From JAYEIA01 sp964472505 (GTDB taxonomy: Bacteria; Bacteroidota; Bacteroidia; Bacteroidales; JAADGE01): a DNA stretch of 64,000 nucleotides. The position numbers and the translations under genes are program-made. This document shows positions 50,264 through 58,161 of this stretch, in pieces. The notes below the pieces were generated by a model that saw only the letters and a program-made list of their open reading frames with translations, did no database searches and had not been told where the DNA came from. Location of the stretch: contig CAYYQW010000001.1 in the NCBI GenBank assembly GCA_964472505.1, positions 141,819-205,818 of the forward strand, written 5' to 3'. Position 1 is the first letter of the stretch; each line of letters starts with the position of its first letter.

Positions 50264-50458
50264 CTACTCTATGCTGTCATTTTCTTTTTGCTGAAGATAC
50301 AGTTTACGAGCACCGTATGCCAAGCCGGCAATTATTAGCGCAGAAAGGCCTCCGTCTAAAGGTATTTCCTGAGGCGGCGGAGGTGGGGGTTGCGATAAAG
50401 CATGCTCTATGAAAAAGGGTAATAGGGAAAATATTATTATAAACACGATTTTTTTCAT
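50264..50458 (-). CDS. PID-CTERM-like small membrane protein
   Basis: A 64-residue protein too small for domain calls but with a clear plan: a signal-like helix (IVFIIIFSLLPFFIEHALSQ), a proline run PPPPPP, the motif IPLDGG, a hydrophobic helix (LSALIIAGLAYGA) and a short charged end (RKLYLQQKEN). The Pro-run plus P-I/L-D-G-G plus helix layout matches small Bacteroidota proteins labelled PID-CTERM, a presumed C-terminal sorting signal. Here the signal makes up most of the gene, as in many family members. Function unknown. Confidence 0.68.
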   Translation of the reverse strand: MKKIVFIIIFSLLPFFIEHALSQPPPPPPQEIPLDGGLSALIIAGLAYGARKLYLQQKENDSIE

Positions 50459-50636
50459 ATCTTAGCTCTTATATTGACAAATTTTCAGTTAGAATACATA
50501 ATACTTAACTGCAAATTAAACAAATTAAGTATATTTACTGCAATTTTTCGACAAAATTAATGAAATATATTGATGAAATAATGCTTTTAGCTGATAAAAG
50601 TCAAGAAATTTATTTGCAAAAAATTTATTCGATTAT

Positions 50637-51164
50637 ATGCATAACAAAAGATATACCAATATAGTTGCATCAGCTCTGAGAGAATATTTTGAAACAGGAT
50701 CAACAAAAGCAACAGAAGAACTTTACGGACATGACGATAAATTCCGGAAAGCCTGTTTTGTTACCTTAAAAAATGCAAACGGGCAATTAAGAGGTTGTAT
50801 AGGTTCAATAAAAGCTCGCTACAAGAATTTAACTACGGAAATTATAAAAAATGCCGTAGCGGCAGCCATGCATGACCCGCGTTTTGCTCCGGTGAAACCT
50901 AAGGAACTCAAAAACTTAAAAATATCGGTTGAAGTTCTGGACAAACCCGAAGAAATAAGTCCCGATGCGCTTCCGGATCCTCTAAAATACGGATTAATAA
51001 TAGAACAAACTGCCACAGGTAAACGGGGGGTATTATTGCCCGGCATCGAAGGCGTTATAGAGCCCGAACAACAAGTTGATATTATAAAACGTAAGGCCGG
51101 AATACAAGAAGCCGGTTTTGACGGATTAAGATTATTTAAGTTTAAAACCCAAAAATACGAATAG
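50637..51164 (+). CDS. amrA: AmmeMemoRadiSam system protein A (AMMECR1 domain)
   Basis: A 175-residue AMMECR1-domain protein. The signature LRGCIGSI is present (GQLRGCIGSIKAR), followed by NAVAAAMHDPRFAPVKPKEL, LKISVEVLDKPEEI, and RGVLLPGIEGVIEPEQQVDI. AMMECR1 proteins are cytosolic and of unknown activity; in bacteria and archaea they co-occur with a Memo-like protein and a radical SAM enzyme. All three genes are adjacent here (gaps of 4 and 1 bp), so this is a complete AmmeMemoRadiSam cluster. Confidence 0.9.
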   Translation: MHNKRYTNIVASALREYFETGSTKATEELYGHDDKFRKACFVTLKNANGQLRGCIGSIKARYKNLTTEIIKNAVAAAMHDPRFAPVKPKELKNLKISVEVLDKPEEISPDALPDPLKYGLIIEQTATGKRGVLLPGIEGVIEPEQQVDIIKRKAGIQEAGFDGLRLFKFKTQKYE

Positions 51165-51168
51165 TCTT

Positions 51169-52176
51169 ATGCAAGAAGCACTTTATTATAAGAAGGTAAA
51201 AAATAAAACTTTACAATGTACATTGTGTCCCCACTATTGCGTTTTACATGACATGCAAACCGGCAAATGCGATGTAAGAATAAACCACAACGGAATTCTT
51301 CACAGTCAGAACTACGGGCTGATAAGCGGGATGCATGCGGACTATATTGAAAAGAAGCCCCTTTATCATTTTTACCCGTCAAAAAAGATCTTGTCTGTCG
51401 GGACGCTCGGTTGCAATATGACCTGCAATTTCTGTCAAAATCATCAGATATCTCAACCGGAGAGCTTAAACTTAGCCGGTACGACTACGCAAACACCCGA
51501 CGAAATAATAGCTGCGGCCGAACAAGAACCAAATAATATAGGTATCGCTTATACTTACAACGAACCTACAATTTGGTATGAGTTTGTCTTGGATACAGCT
51601 AAAAAGGCTGCTAAAAAAAATCTAAAAAACGTATTAGTCAGCAACGGTTTTATAAATCAGGAACCCCTAAAACAACTAATACCCTATTTGGATGCGGTTA
51701 ATATAGATCTCAAAGCCTACTCTGATGAATTTTACAGAAAAATAGCCGGAGCCAAACTACAGCCGGTCTTGGAAACCATTAAAACATTCGCACAAAATAA
51801 TATTCATACCGAAATAACACTCCTTATAATTCCCGAATTAAATGACGACATAAATGAATTCAGAGAGCTGCTTAAATTTATAAAAAATGAAACTGACGAA
51901 AACACAGTACTGCACCTTTCGCGCTATTTCCCTACCTACAGATCGCACCAAGCCATAACTCCGGAAAAAACTTTAAAAACACTTTTTGACGAAGCCAAAA
52001 AAATTCTTAACTTTGTGTATCTTGGAAATATAGATACCGAAACCGGCAAGGATACATTTTGCCCAAACTGTAATACAAAGTTAATACAAAGATACCGGTA
52101 CAATACTCAAATGCCGAATCTTGACAAAAACGGAAATTGTACACGATGCGGTTATCATTTACTAAATTATATATAG
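51169..52176 (+). CDS. amrS: AmmeMemoRadiSam system radical SAM enzyme
   Basis: A 335-residue radical SAM protein. The N-terminal Cys-rich region LQCTLCPHYCVLHDMQTGKC is typical of the system. The SAM cluster motif CX3CX2C is in GCNMTCNFCQNHQISQ, followed by IAYTYNEPTIWYEF and VNIDLKAYSDEFY. The C-terminal part holds two CxxC pairs (TFCPNC, NCTRCGYHL), likely a zinc or Fe-S site. It is related to pyruvate-formate-lyase activases, but the neighbours show it is not one. The modified substrate is not known. Confidence 0.9.
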   Translation: MQEALYYKKVKNKTLQCTLCPHYCVLHDMQTGKCDVRINHNGILHSQNYGLISGMHADYIEKKPLYHFYPSKKILSVGTLGCNMTCNFCQNHQISQPESLNLAGTTTQTPDEIIAAAEQEPNNIGIAYTYNEPTIWYEFVLDTAKKAAKKNLKNVLVSNGFINQEPLKQLIPYLDAVNIDLKAYSDEFYRKIAGAKLQPVLETIKTFAQNNIHTEITLLIIPELNDDINEFRELLKFIKNETDENTVLHLSRYFPTYRSHQAITPEKTLKTLFDEAKKILNFVYLGNIDTETGKDTFCPNCNTKLIQRYRYNTQMPNLDKNGNCTRCGYHLLNYI

Positions 52177-52177
52177 C

Positions 52178-53014
52178 ATGACTACGAAAAGAAAACCGGC
52201 CGTTGCCGGACAGTTTTATCCGGCTGAAGCCTCAGAAATAAGTGCTTTACTAAAAAAAATAACCCAAGCAGAAGACGAGAAAATAAACAAAAGTTTAGCA
52301 AAGAAAAAAATAATCGGCGCTGTACTTCCGCATGCAGGCTACGTTTATTCGGCATATCAGGCGGTGCATTTTTTTGAAATATTAAGACTTTCGAAACAAA
52401 CATTTGATACGGTGGTAATTGTGAATCCTAATCACACCGGTAAAGGCAAAGAAATTGGTATTGATCCTTCCGATATATGGGAAACACCCTTGGGTGACGT
52501 CCCAATCGATAAAGAATTTGCAGAAAATTGCGGCCTGCCTTTTTCCAAAGATGCCCACGAATTTGAACACTCGGCGGAAGTAATGTTGCCCATGTTTAAA
52601 CATTTTACTGACTTTAATTTGAAAATTCTGCCGGTTTCACTGGGCAATCAAAATTTTTTGAATGCCAAAGCTATAGCAAGAAACATATATAACGCCGGAA
52701 AATTACAAAATAAAAAAATCCTTTTCATTGCGTCAACGGATTTCTCGCATCATGTACCACAAGCCGATGCCGAAAAGAATGACAAAACAGCATTAAAGCA
52801 GGTTCTCAAAAAAGATGCAGCCGGACTTATCAAAACAGTCAAAAAAATGGGAATAACTATGTGTGGCTACGGCCCAACAGCATCGCTCATTGAATTTTCC
52901 AATTATATCAACATCAAATCTAAAGCAGAGCTCTTGCGTTACGGCCACTCAGGAGAAGTAAGCCCCTCGGAAACCGTAGTTGGCTACGCCTCGGTTTTAT
53001 TCTATGAAGACTAA
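52178..53014 (+). CDS. amrB: AmmeMemoRadiSam system protein B (Memo-like)
   Basis: A 278-residue Memo-family protein with the extradiol-dioxygenase-like fold. Metal-site His residues are present: GAVLPHAGYVYS, VIVNPNHTG and IASTDFSHHV. Also seen are DAHEFEHSAEVMLPMFKHF and the final LLRYGHSGEVSPSETVVGYAS. In mammals Memo relates to cell motility and copper or redox biology; in microbes the role is open. It starts one base after the radical SAM stop, so the three genes are one transcript. Confidence 0.92.
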   Translation: MTTKRKPAVAGQFYPAEASEISALLKKITQAEDEKINKSLAKKKIIGAVLPHAGYVYSAYQAVHFFEILRLSKQTFDTVVIVNPNHTGKGKEIGIDPSDIWETPLGDVPIDKEFAENCGLPFSKDAHEFEHSAEVMLPMFKHFTDFNLKILPVSLGNQNFLNAKAIARNIYNAGKLQNKKILFIASTDFSHHVPQADAEKNDKTALKQVLKKDAAGLIKTVKKMGITMCGYGPTASLIEFSNYINIKSKAELLRYGHSGEVSPSETVVGYASVLFYED

Positions 53015-53083
53015 TTTGGATTATACACCTTGATATAAAGCTCATTCGGAACTCTCAGAAAGATAAGGCTGAGACTTTCCGAC

Positions 53084-53899
53084 TCAGAGCTTAATAAGTT
53101 TACTAAAAGCAAATTGCTTGAACGGTTCAGACTTTGGTGCTTTCCGGAAAATTCCGTAAAAAGCTGACCCGCTACCTGAAAGTGAAGCATAGACTGCACC
53201 GGCTTCATACAAGATTTTTTTTATCTGAACTGCCTGTGGATAATAATCAAAAACCACTTCTTCAAAATCATTACTAATCAAATCTTTCCATTCCTCAATG
53301 GGAGTTTGCAGGCTTTCCTTTAAATCCTGAACCGGATTTTTAGGTCGGGCTTTTGAATAGGCCTGTGGTGTAGAAATTATAAAGTCAGGAATAAGCAGCA
53401 TCAAGGAATATCCCGACAAGTCCAAGTCTATTGCAGTAAATTTATCACCGCGTCCGGTTGCATAAACCGGGCGGTTTTTTATAAAAAAAGCACAATCGCT
53501 GCCAAGTTTCGAGGCATAATTCATCAATTCGTCTTCAGACAGTTTGAGCGAAAATTCACTATTTAACATTTTCAGCATAAAAGCGGCATTGGAGGAACCA
53601 CCGCCCAAACCGGCTCCAAAAGGAATCTTTTTATACAAGGCTATATCTAAAGGCGGTAAAGAAAAATCATCAGCAAGCAACTCATAAGCCTTATAAACTA
53701 AATTATCTTTAGTGTTTGCATCAATGGGCAAACCGTATATTTTAACATTCGTATGTACAATTGTTTTATTCGGAACAAATTCCAAAATATCCCGGAAATC
53801 TATCGGATAAAAAGCTGTTTCAATATCATGAAAACCATCCGGTCGCTTTCGTATAATATTAAGGCCGATATTAATTTTTGCATTTGGAAATTGAAGCAT
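53084..53899 (-). CDS. ispE: 4-diphosphocytidyl-2-C-methyl-D-erythritol kinase
   Basis: A 271-residue GHMP kinase. It has AKINIGLNIIRKRPDGFHDI at the N-terminus, with the conserved Lys and the DGFH block. The ATP loop is GAGLGGGSSNAAFML. LGSDCAFFIKNRPVYATGRGD carries the catalytic Asp. A third GHMP motif lies near the C-terminus (SLSGSGSAFYGIF). IspE phosphorylates CDP-methylerythritol in the MEP isoprenoid pathway; dxr, another MEP gene, is at 56926. It is transcribed divergently from accA, with a promoter box at 53916. Confidence 0.93.
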   Translation of the reverse strand: MLQFPNAKINIGLNIIRKRPDGFHDIETAFYPIDFRDILEFVPNKTIVHTNVKIYGLPIDANTKDNLVYKAYELLADDFSLPPLDIALYKKIPFGAGLGGGSSNAAFMLKMLNSEFSLKLSEDELMNYASKLGSDCAFFIKNRPVYATGRGDKFTAIDLDLSGYSLMLLIPDFIISTPQAYSKARPKNPVQDLKESLQTPIEEWKDLISNDFEEVVFDYYPQAVQIKKILYEAGAVYASLSGSGSAFYGIFRKAPKSEPFKQFAFSKLIKL

Positions 53900-53915
53900 A
53901 ATGAAAAATTTTTCA

Positions 53916-53923
53916 CAAAGTTA
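53916..53923 (-). promoter_or_regulatory. -7 box TAACTTTG of ispE
   Basis: TAnnTTTG match on the minus strand, 16 bases upstream of ATG 53899. Confidence 0.6.
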
Positions 53924-53993
53924 TCGTTAATTCTATTATTTTTCCAATATTTGTGGTCAATAAAAAAATAAATCAGCAAACAAATACAGGCTT

Positions 53994-54950
53994 ATGAATT
54001 ATCTTGACTTTGAAGAACCCATACAAAAACTGGAAGAGCAGCTGGAAAAGGCCAAAGAAATAGGCAAAGAATCCGGAGTAGATATACAACAAGCCGTTGA
54101 AGGGCTTGAAAAAGCAATAGAGAAAAAAAGAATTGAAATTTACTCCAAACTGACTCCTTGGCAACGCGTTCAGGTATCCAGGCATCCGGACAGGCCCTAT
54201 ACATTGGACTACATAAATGCGCTGACCAAAGGTGATTTTATTGAGCTTCACGGAGACCGAAGACATTCCGATGATAAAGCCATGGTGGGCGGGTTTGGCT
54301 CGCTCGGGGGACAAACCGTCATGTTCATAGGCCAACAAAAAGGCGCAAGTACAAAGTTGCGAGCTTACAGAAACTTTGGCATGTCAAGCCCCGAAGGCTA
54401 CCGAAAAGCTTTGCGACTGATGCAGCTTGCCGATAAATTTAACAAACCGATTGTTTCATTACTGGATACACCGGGAGCTTATCCCGGATTAGGCGCTGAA
54501 GAACGCGGACAAGGCGAAGCCATTGCCCGAAATATATATGAAATGTTTCGACTAAAAGTCCCCATGGTTATTACCGTCATTGGAGAAGGCGCATCTGGCG
54601 GTGCACTTGGAATTGGAGTCGGAGATAAAGTTCTGATGCTGGAAAACACATGGTACTCAGTAATATCGCCGGAATCTTGCTCGTCGATTCTATGGAGAAA
54701 TTGGGATCACAAAGTTGAAGCTGCCTCTGCACTTAAATTAACGGCCGAAGACATGCTTAAACAAAAACTGATAGACAAAATTATAAAAGAACCCTTAGGC
54801 GGGGCGCATAATAATCGGGAAGAAATTTTTAAAACCGTGAAAGAAGAAATCATTTCTGCCATAGCTGAGTTGAAAGAAATACCCGGCGATGAATTAATTA
54901 AACGACGAATTGAAAAATTTAACGCAATGGGGGTATATAACGAAGCATAA
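53994..54950 (+). CDS. accA: Acetyl-CoA carboxylase carboxyltransferase subunit alpha
   Basis: A 318-residue carboxyltransferase alpha subunit. It has an N-terminal helical start YLDFEEPIQKLEEQLEKAKE, then RVQVSRHPDRPYTLDYI, ELHGDRRHSDDKAMVGGFG, MSSPEGYRKALRLMQLADKF, SLLDTPGAYPGLGAEERGQG and the oxyanion/biotin-site region GEGASGGALGIGVGD and SVISPESCSSILWR. It pairs with AccD to transfer carboxyl from biotin to acetyl-CoA, the first step of fatty-acid synthesis. accD and accBC are not in the window. Followed by a clear terminator. Confidence 0.95.
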   Translation: MNYLDFEEPIQKLEEQLEKAKEIGKESGVDIQQAVEGLEKAIEKKRIEIYSKLTPWQRVQVSRHPDRPYTLDYINALTKGDFIELHGDRRHSDDKAMVGGFGSLGGQTVMFIGQQKGASTKLRAYRNFGMSSPEGYRKALRLMQLADKFNKPIVSLLDTPGAYPGLGAEERGQGEAIARNIYEMFRLKVPMVITVIGEGASGGALGIGVGDKVLMLENTWYSVISPESCSSILWRNWDHKVEAASALKLTAEDMLKQKLIDKIIKEPLGGAHNNREEIFKTVKEEIISAIAELKEIPGDELIKRRIEKFNAMGVYNEA

Positions 54951-54973
54951 ACTTAAACAAAACAGCTCCGGAT

Positions 54974-55016
54974 AAACTGACGAAGTTAAAAACTAACAAA
55001 CTTCGTCAGTTTTTTA
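54974..55016 (+). terminator. Rho-independent terminator of accA
   Basis: AAACTGACGAAG (54974-54985) pairs with CTTCGTCAGTTT (55001-55012), then a T-run. It also lies downstream of queE on the minus strand (A-run on the other side). Confidence 0.8.
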
Positions 55017-55060
55017 TTTATAGATAACAAAATCCTATGTTTACTCAAATCCTTTATGAC

Positions 55061-55684
55061 TTAAGGAATATTAATAAGTTTATGCGTCTGTAGCGAAAGC
55101 TCCCATTTCGGCTTGTCTAAAATATAATTCACAATTTTTTGTGTATTAAGCTTATGTCGGCTCCACTCCGGCTGCAGATATAATTTGCAATTCCGGTTTA
55201 CTTTTTCGGCACAACGTTCAGCCCAATCAAAATCTGCTTCTTCGTATATAATAACTTTCAGCTCATCGGCCAAAGCATAATTAGCTATTTTGGGCGGGCT
55301 GTTTTTTTTTGGGGATACACAAACCCAATCCCAATCTCCGCTTATGCCGGGGGCTCCCGAAGTTTCCAAAAAACAGTTCAATCCGAGTTTTTTTGCTTGA
55401 TCGGTCAAGTAATCCATATCGTAATTTAAGGGTTCGCCTCCGGTTACAACAATGGCTTTGGCGGGATGCGAAGCAGCCTTTTTCAGAATCTCTTCTGTCT
55501 GAACGGCTTTATCATAGTCGGCACGCCAAGAATATTTAGAATCACACCAGCGGCAACCAATATCACAACCCCCGATACGAATAAAGTAAGCCGCTTTACC
55601 GGTATGATAACCTTCGCCCTGTATGGTATAGAATTCCTCAATTAGAGGCAGTATTTTCCCGTCTTTAAAATCGCTTGCAGTCAT
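55061..55684 (-). CDS. queE: 7-carboxy-7-deazaguanine synthase QueE
   Basis: A 207-residue small radical SAM enzyme. It has the EEFYTIQGEGYHTGKAAYFI start with QGEG, the cluster motif in GGCDIGCRWCDSKYSW, VVTGGEPLNYDMDYL, LETSGAPG, VSPKKNSPP and the C-terminal LYLQPEW. QueE turns carboxytetrahydropterin into 7-carboxy-7-deazaguanine on the way to preQ0 and queuosine. No other queuosine gene and no preQ1 riboswitch is nearby. Promoter box at 55716. Confidence 0.9.
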   Translation of the reverse strand: MTASDFKDGKILPLIEEFYTIQGEGYHTGKAAYFIRIGGCDIGCRWCDSKYSWRADYDKAVQTEEILKKAASHPAKAIVVTGGEPLNYDMDYLTDQAKKLGLNCFLETSGAPGISGDWDWVCVSPKKNSPPKIANYALADELKVIIYEEADFDWAERCAEKVNRNCKLYLQPEWSRHKLNTQKIVNYILDKPKWELSLQTHKLINIP

Positions 55685-55715
55685 AATTTATAGTTTCATG
55701 CCGTAAAAAAGAGGG

Positions 55716-55723
55716 CAAATTTA
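55716..55723 (-). promoter_or_regulatory. -7 box TAAATTTG of queE
   Basis: TAnnTTTG match on the minus strand, 31 bases upstream of ATG 55684. Confidence 0.5.
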
Positions 55724-55968
55724 TAACATTTCAAGTAATTATTAATATGCAAACAGATAAAATTCCCGGCGGACTTAGCCTTTAAAAACAGAAACCCTGT
55801 GAAATTACTTTGAGTTGATTTCTATTCTTTCATGGCATGTTTTAAGTTCGCAAAGCAGAAATAGTATTAAATAAACAAGTCAAAAGATAATGCAAGTTAA
55901 ATATTCAAAAAAAGCTTTAATTTAATTATAAAACCCAAAATTATCTTTCTTCGGTTAGGCATTTTTTA
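55724..55968. other. Divergent promoter region between queE and the M23 peptidase
   Basis: The full gap (55685-55997) is 313 bp; between the two -7 boxes I see no gene or hairpin. Confidence 0.4.
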
Positions 55969-55976
55969 TATTTTTG
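55969..55976 (+). promoter_or_regulatory. -7 box TATTTTTG of the M23 peptidase gene
   Basis: TAnnTTTG match ending 21 bases before ATG 55998. Confidence 0.6.
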
Positions 55977-55997
55977 CCACAACGTTGAAAAATACCC

Positions 55998-56879
55998 ATG
56001 GCAAACAATAACAATAATAACAACAAAAAAAAGAGCCGTCCGACTGCTTTTCGAATTATGGTTTTGGATCATCATTCCTTAAACCAAATAAAAAGTTACA
56101 AGATATCAAGAACCGGTATTTATCTCGGCATTACCGGAGCAGTTCTGTTAATCGCTGTCATTATGAGCCTGCTTTTTATATATACGCCTTTAAACTACCT
56201 GTTTCCCTATCGTTCCAATGTAAAATTGCAAAAACAAATCATTGAAAATTCAATGGTAATTGATACCTTAAAATCACGGCTGTATCAGCACCAAAATTAT
56301 GTTGCGCAATTAAAAACCATTATGCAGGGTAAAGTCCCCATTGATACGCTTAGAAAAGAAACACCCGGTGAAAAAGGAAAAACATCTGAAGAAGAGGTGC
56401 AATTCAGTAACAGTTATTTAGACTCGGTAATCCGCAAGCAAATAGAAGCAAGCGAAATAGAATCACTCACACAAACGGAACCGGGTATAAATAAATCTGA
56501 CAATATTAAGAATCTGCACTTTATTGTACCGCTCAGAGGCTCTATAACACGCGGATTTAACAGCAGCGAAGGCCATTTTGCGGTAGATATTGCACCCGGA
56601 ACCGATAATGCGGTGCTGGCTACACTTTCAGGTACTATAATTTTGACCGAATGGAGCTTAGAAACCGGACATGTCATCGGAATACAACACGATAATAACC
56701 TGATTTCATTTTATAAACATAATGCCAGCCTGCTCAAAGAAACCGGCGACCGTGTCTCGGCCGGCGAATCCATAGCTATTTCAGGAAACTCCGGAGAAAA
56801 CACCACAGGCCCGCATTTGCATTTTGAACTCTGGAAAAACGGCATACCCGTTAATCCCGAAGACTACATTACATTTTAG
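55998..56879 (+). CDS. Membrane-anchored M23 peptidase (LytM-type)
   Basis: A 293-residue protein. An Asn/Lys-rich N-terminus (NNNNNNNKKK) is followed by one transmembrane helix (about 43-67, IYLGITGAVLLIAVIMSLLF) and a coiled-coil stretch. The M23 domain spans about 185-290. Zinc ligands are visible: His and Asp of GHFAVDIAPG and the HxH of GPHLHFELW. It would cut peptide cross-links of peptidoglycan, or regulate amidases. It is the first gene of a run (dxr, rseP, tatA) oriented the same way. The Asn-run is coded by near-perfect AAC/AAT repeats and may vary in length. Confidence 0.88.
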   Translation: MANNNNNNNKKKSRPTAFRIMVLDHHSLNQIKSYKISRTGIYLGITGAVLLIAVIMSLLFIYTPLNYLFPYRSNVKLQKQIIENSMVIDTLKSRLYQHQNYVAQLKTIMQGKVPIDTLRKETPGEKGKTSEEEVQFSNSYLDSVIRKQIEASEIESLTQTEPGINKSDNIKNLHFIVPLRGSITRGFNSSEGHFAVDIAPGTDNAVLATLSGTIILTEWSLETGHVIGIQHDNNLISFYKHNASLLKETGDRVSAGESIAISGNSGENTTGPHLHFELWKNGIPVNPEDYITF

Positions 56880-56925
56880 CATCAAAGCTAAGAATATAAG
56901 AACCGGCTTTCAAGCGGACAATTTT

Positions 56926-58086
56926 ATGAAAAAAATAAGTATTTTAGGTTCAACCGGCTCAATAGGAACTCAGGCTCTTGAAATTGTTCGTGAACACAGC
57001 GATAAATTTTCAGTAGAAGTACTTACGGCCGGAAACAATTCCGAATTACTGATTAAACAAGCTTTAGAATTTAAACCCAAATATCTTGCTATAGCCAATG
57101 AAAGCAAATATGCCGAAGTAGCAGATGCTTTAATGCATACCAATATCAAGGTTTTTGCCGGCCGAAAAGCGACCGAGGATATAGCGGGTTACGGAGATTC
57201 GGAAATGGTACTTACCGCAATGGTAGGCTATGCCGGCATGATACCAACCATAAATGCCGTTAAAGCAAAAAAAGACATTGCTCTTGCAAACAAAGAAACT
57301 TTAGTGGTAGCCGGTGAAATCATAAGCAATTTAGCCAAAGAGTACGGTGTAAATATATATCCCGTTGATTCAGAGCATTCTGCCATATTCCAATGCCTTA
57401 CAGGCGAAAAGCCCGAAACTGTGGAGAAAATCATCCTTACGGCATCCGGCGGGCCTTTTCGCACTAAAAGTAAAGCTTTTATGGATACAGCCGGAAGAGA
57501 ACAAGCACTAAAACACCCCAATTGGGATATGGGTGCAAAAATCTCGATAGACTCGGCAAGCATGATGAATAAAGGTTTAGAAGCTATTGAAGCCAAATGG
57601 CTTTTTGGTCTCAAACCGGAGCAAATCGACATTATCGTTCACCCTCAATCCATCATACATTCACTTGTACAATTTATTGACGGCTCAATGAAAGCTCAGA
57701 TGGGACTGCCGGATATGAAACATCCGATTCTGTATGCTTTTACCTACCCGGAACGTATAGAACACAAGTCTAAGCGCTTCAACTTTACAGATTATCCGGA
57801 ACTTAATTTTGAAAAACCGGATTTTGAAAAATTCAAAACTTTAAAAATTGCTTACGAGGCCATGCACAAAGGCGGGAATATGCCTTGTGTTATAAATTCG
57901 GCAAACGAAGCAGCCGTAGATGCGTTCTTAAACGACCGGATAAGATTTTCGGCCATTGCGGATATCATTGAAGAAAGTGCGGCAGAAGCTGATTATATTG
58001 AGAAACCTTCTTTAAGCGAGCTAATAAATACCCACGAAACAACGCTTAGAACGGCTCGAAAAAAAATAAAAAACTTAAGCAGCTAA
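56926..58086 (+). CDS. dxr: 1-deoxy-D-xylulose-5-phosphate reductoisomerase
   Basis: A 386-residue enzyme. It has the NADPH motif ISILGSTGSIGTQALEIV, then MVGYAGMIPTINAV, IALANKETLVVAGE, the metal and substrate site YPVDSEHSAIFQCL, ASGGPFR, HPNWDMGAKISIDSASMMNK and CVINSANEAAVDAF. It commits carbon to the MEP pathway. I use ATG 56926; the longer frame overlaps the peptidase gene and lacks support. Fosmidomycin target by family knowledge. Only 46 bp follow the peptidase stop. Confidence 0.95.
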   Translation: MKKISILGSTGSIGTQALEIVREHSDKFSVEVLTAGNNSELLIKQALEFKPKYLAIANESKYAEVADALMHTNIKVFAGRKATEDIAGYGDSEMVLTAMVGYAGMIPTINAVKAKKDIALANKETLVVAGEIISNLAKEYGVNIYPVDSEHSAIFQCLTGEKPETVEKIILTASGGPFRTKSKAFMDTAGREQALKHPNWDMGAKISIDSASMMNKGLEAIEAKWLFGLKPEQIDIIVHPQSIIHSLVQFIDGSMKAQMGLPDMKHPILYAFTYPERIEHKSKRFNFTDYPELNFEKPDFEKFKTLKIAYEAMHKGGNMPCVINSANEAAVDAFLNDRIRFSAIADIIEESAAEADYIEKPSLSELINTHETTLRTARKKIKNLSS

Positions 58087-58123
58087 AAGGCTGCATGAAA
58101 TTTTACTAAATCAAAATATTTCC

Positions 58124-58131
58124 TATTTTTG
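58124..58131 (+). promoter_or_regulatory. -7 box TATTTTTG of rseP
   Basis: TAnnTTTG match ending 30 bases before ATG 58162. Confidence 0.55.
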
Positions 58132-58161
58132 CCATTCTTTTAAACTGAACAATACAACACA

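Noticed and set aside
51169..52176. Pyruvate-formate-lyase activating enzyme
   Set aside because: The Cys-rich ends and the flanking AMMECR1 and Memo genes identify it as the AmmeMemoRadiSam enzyme.
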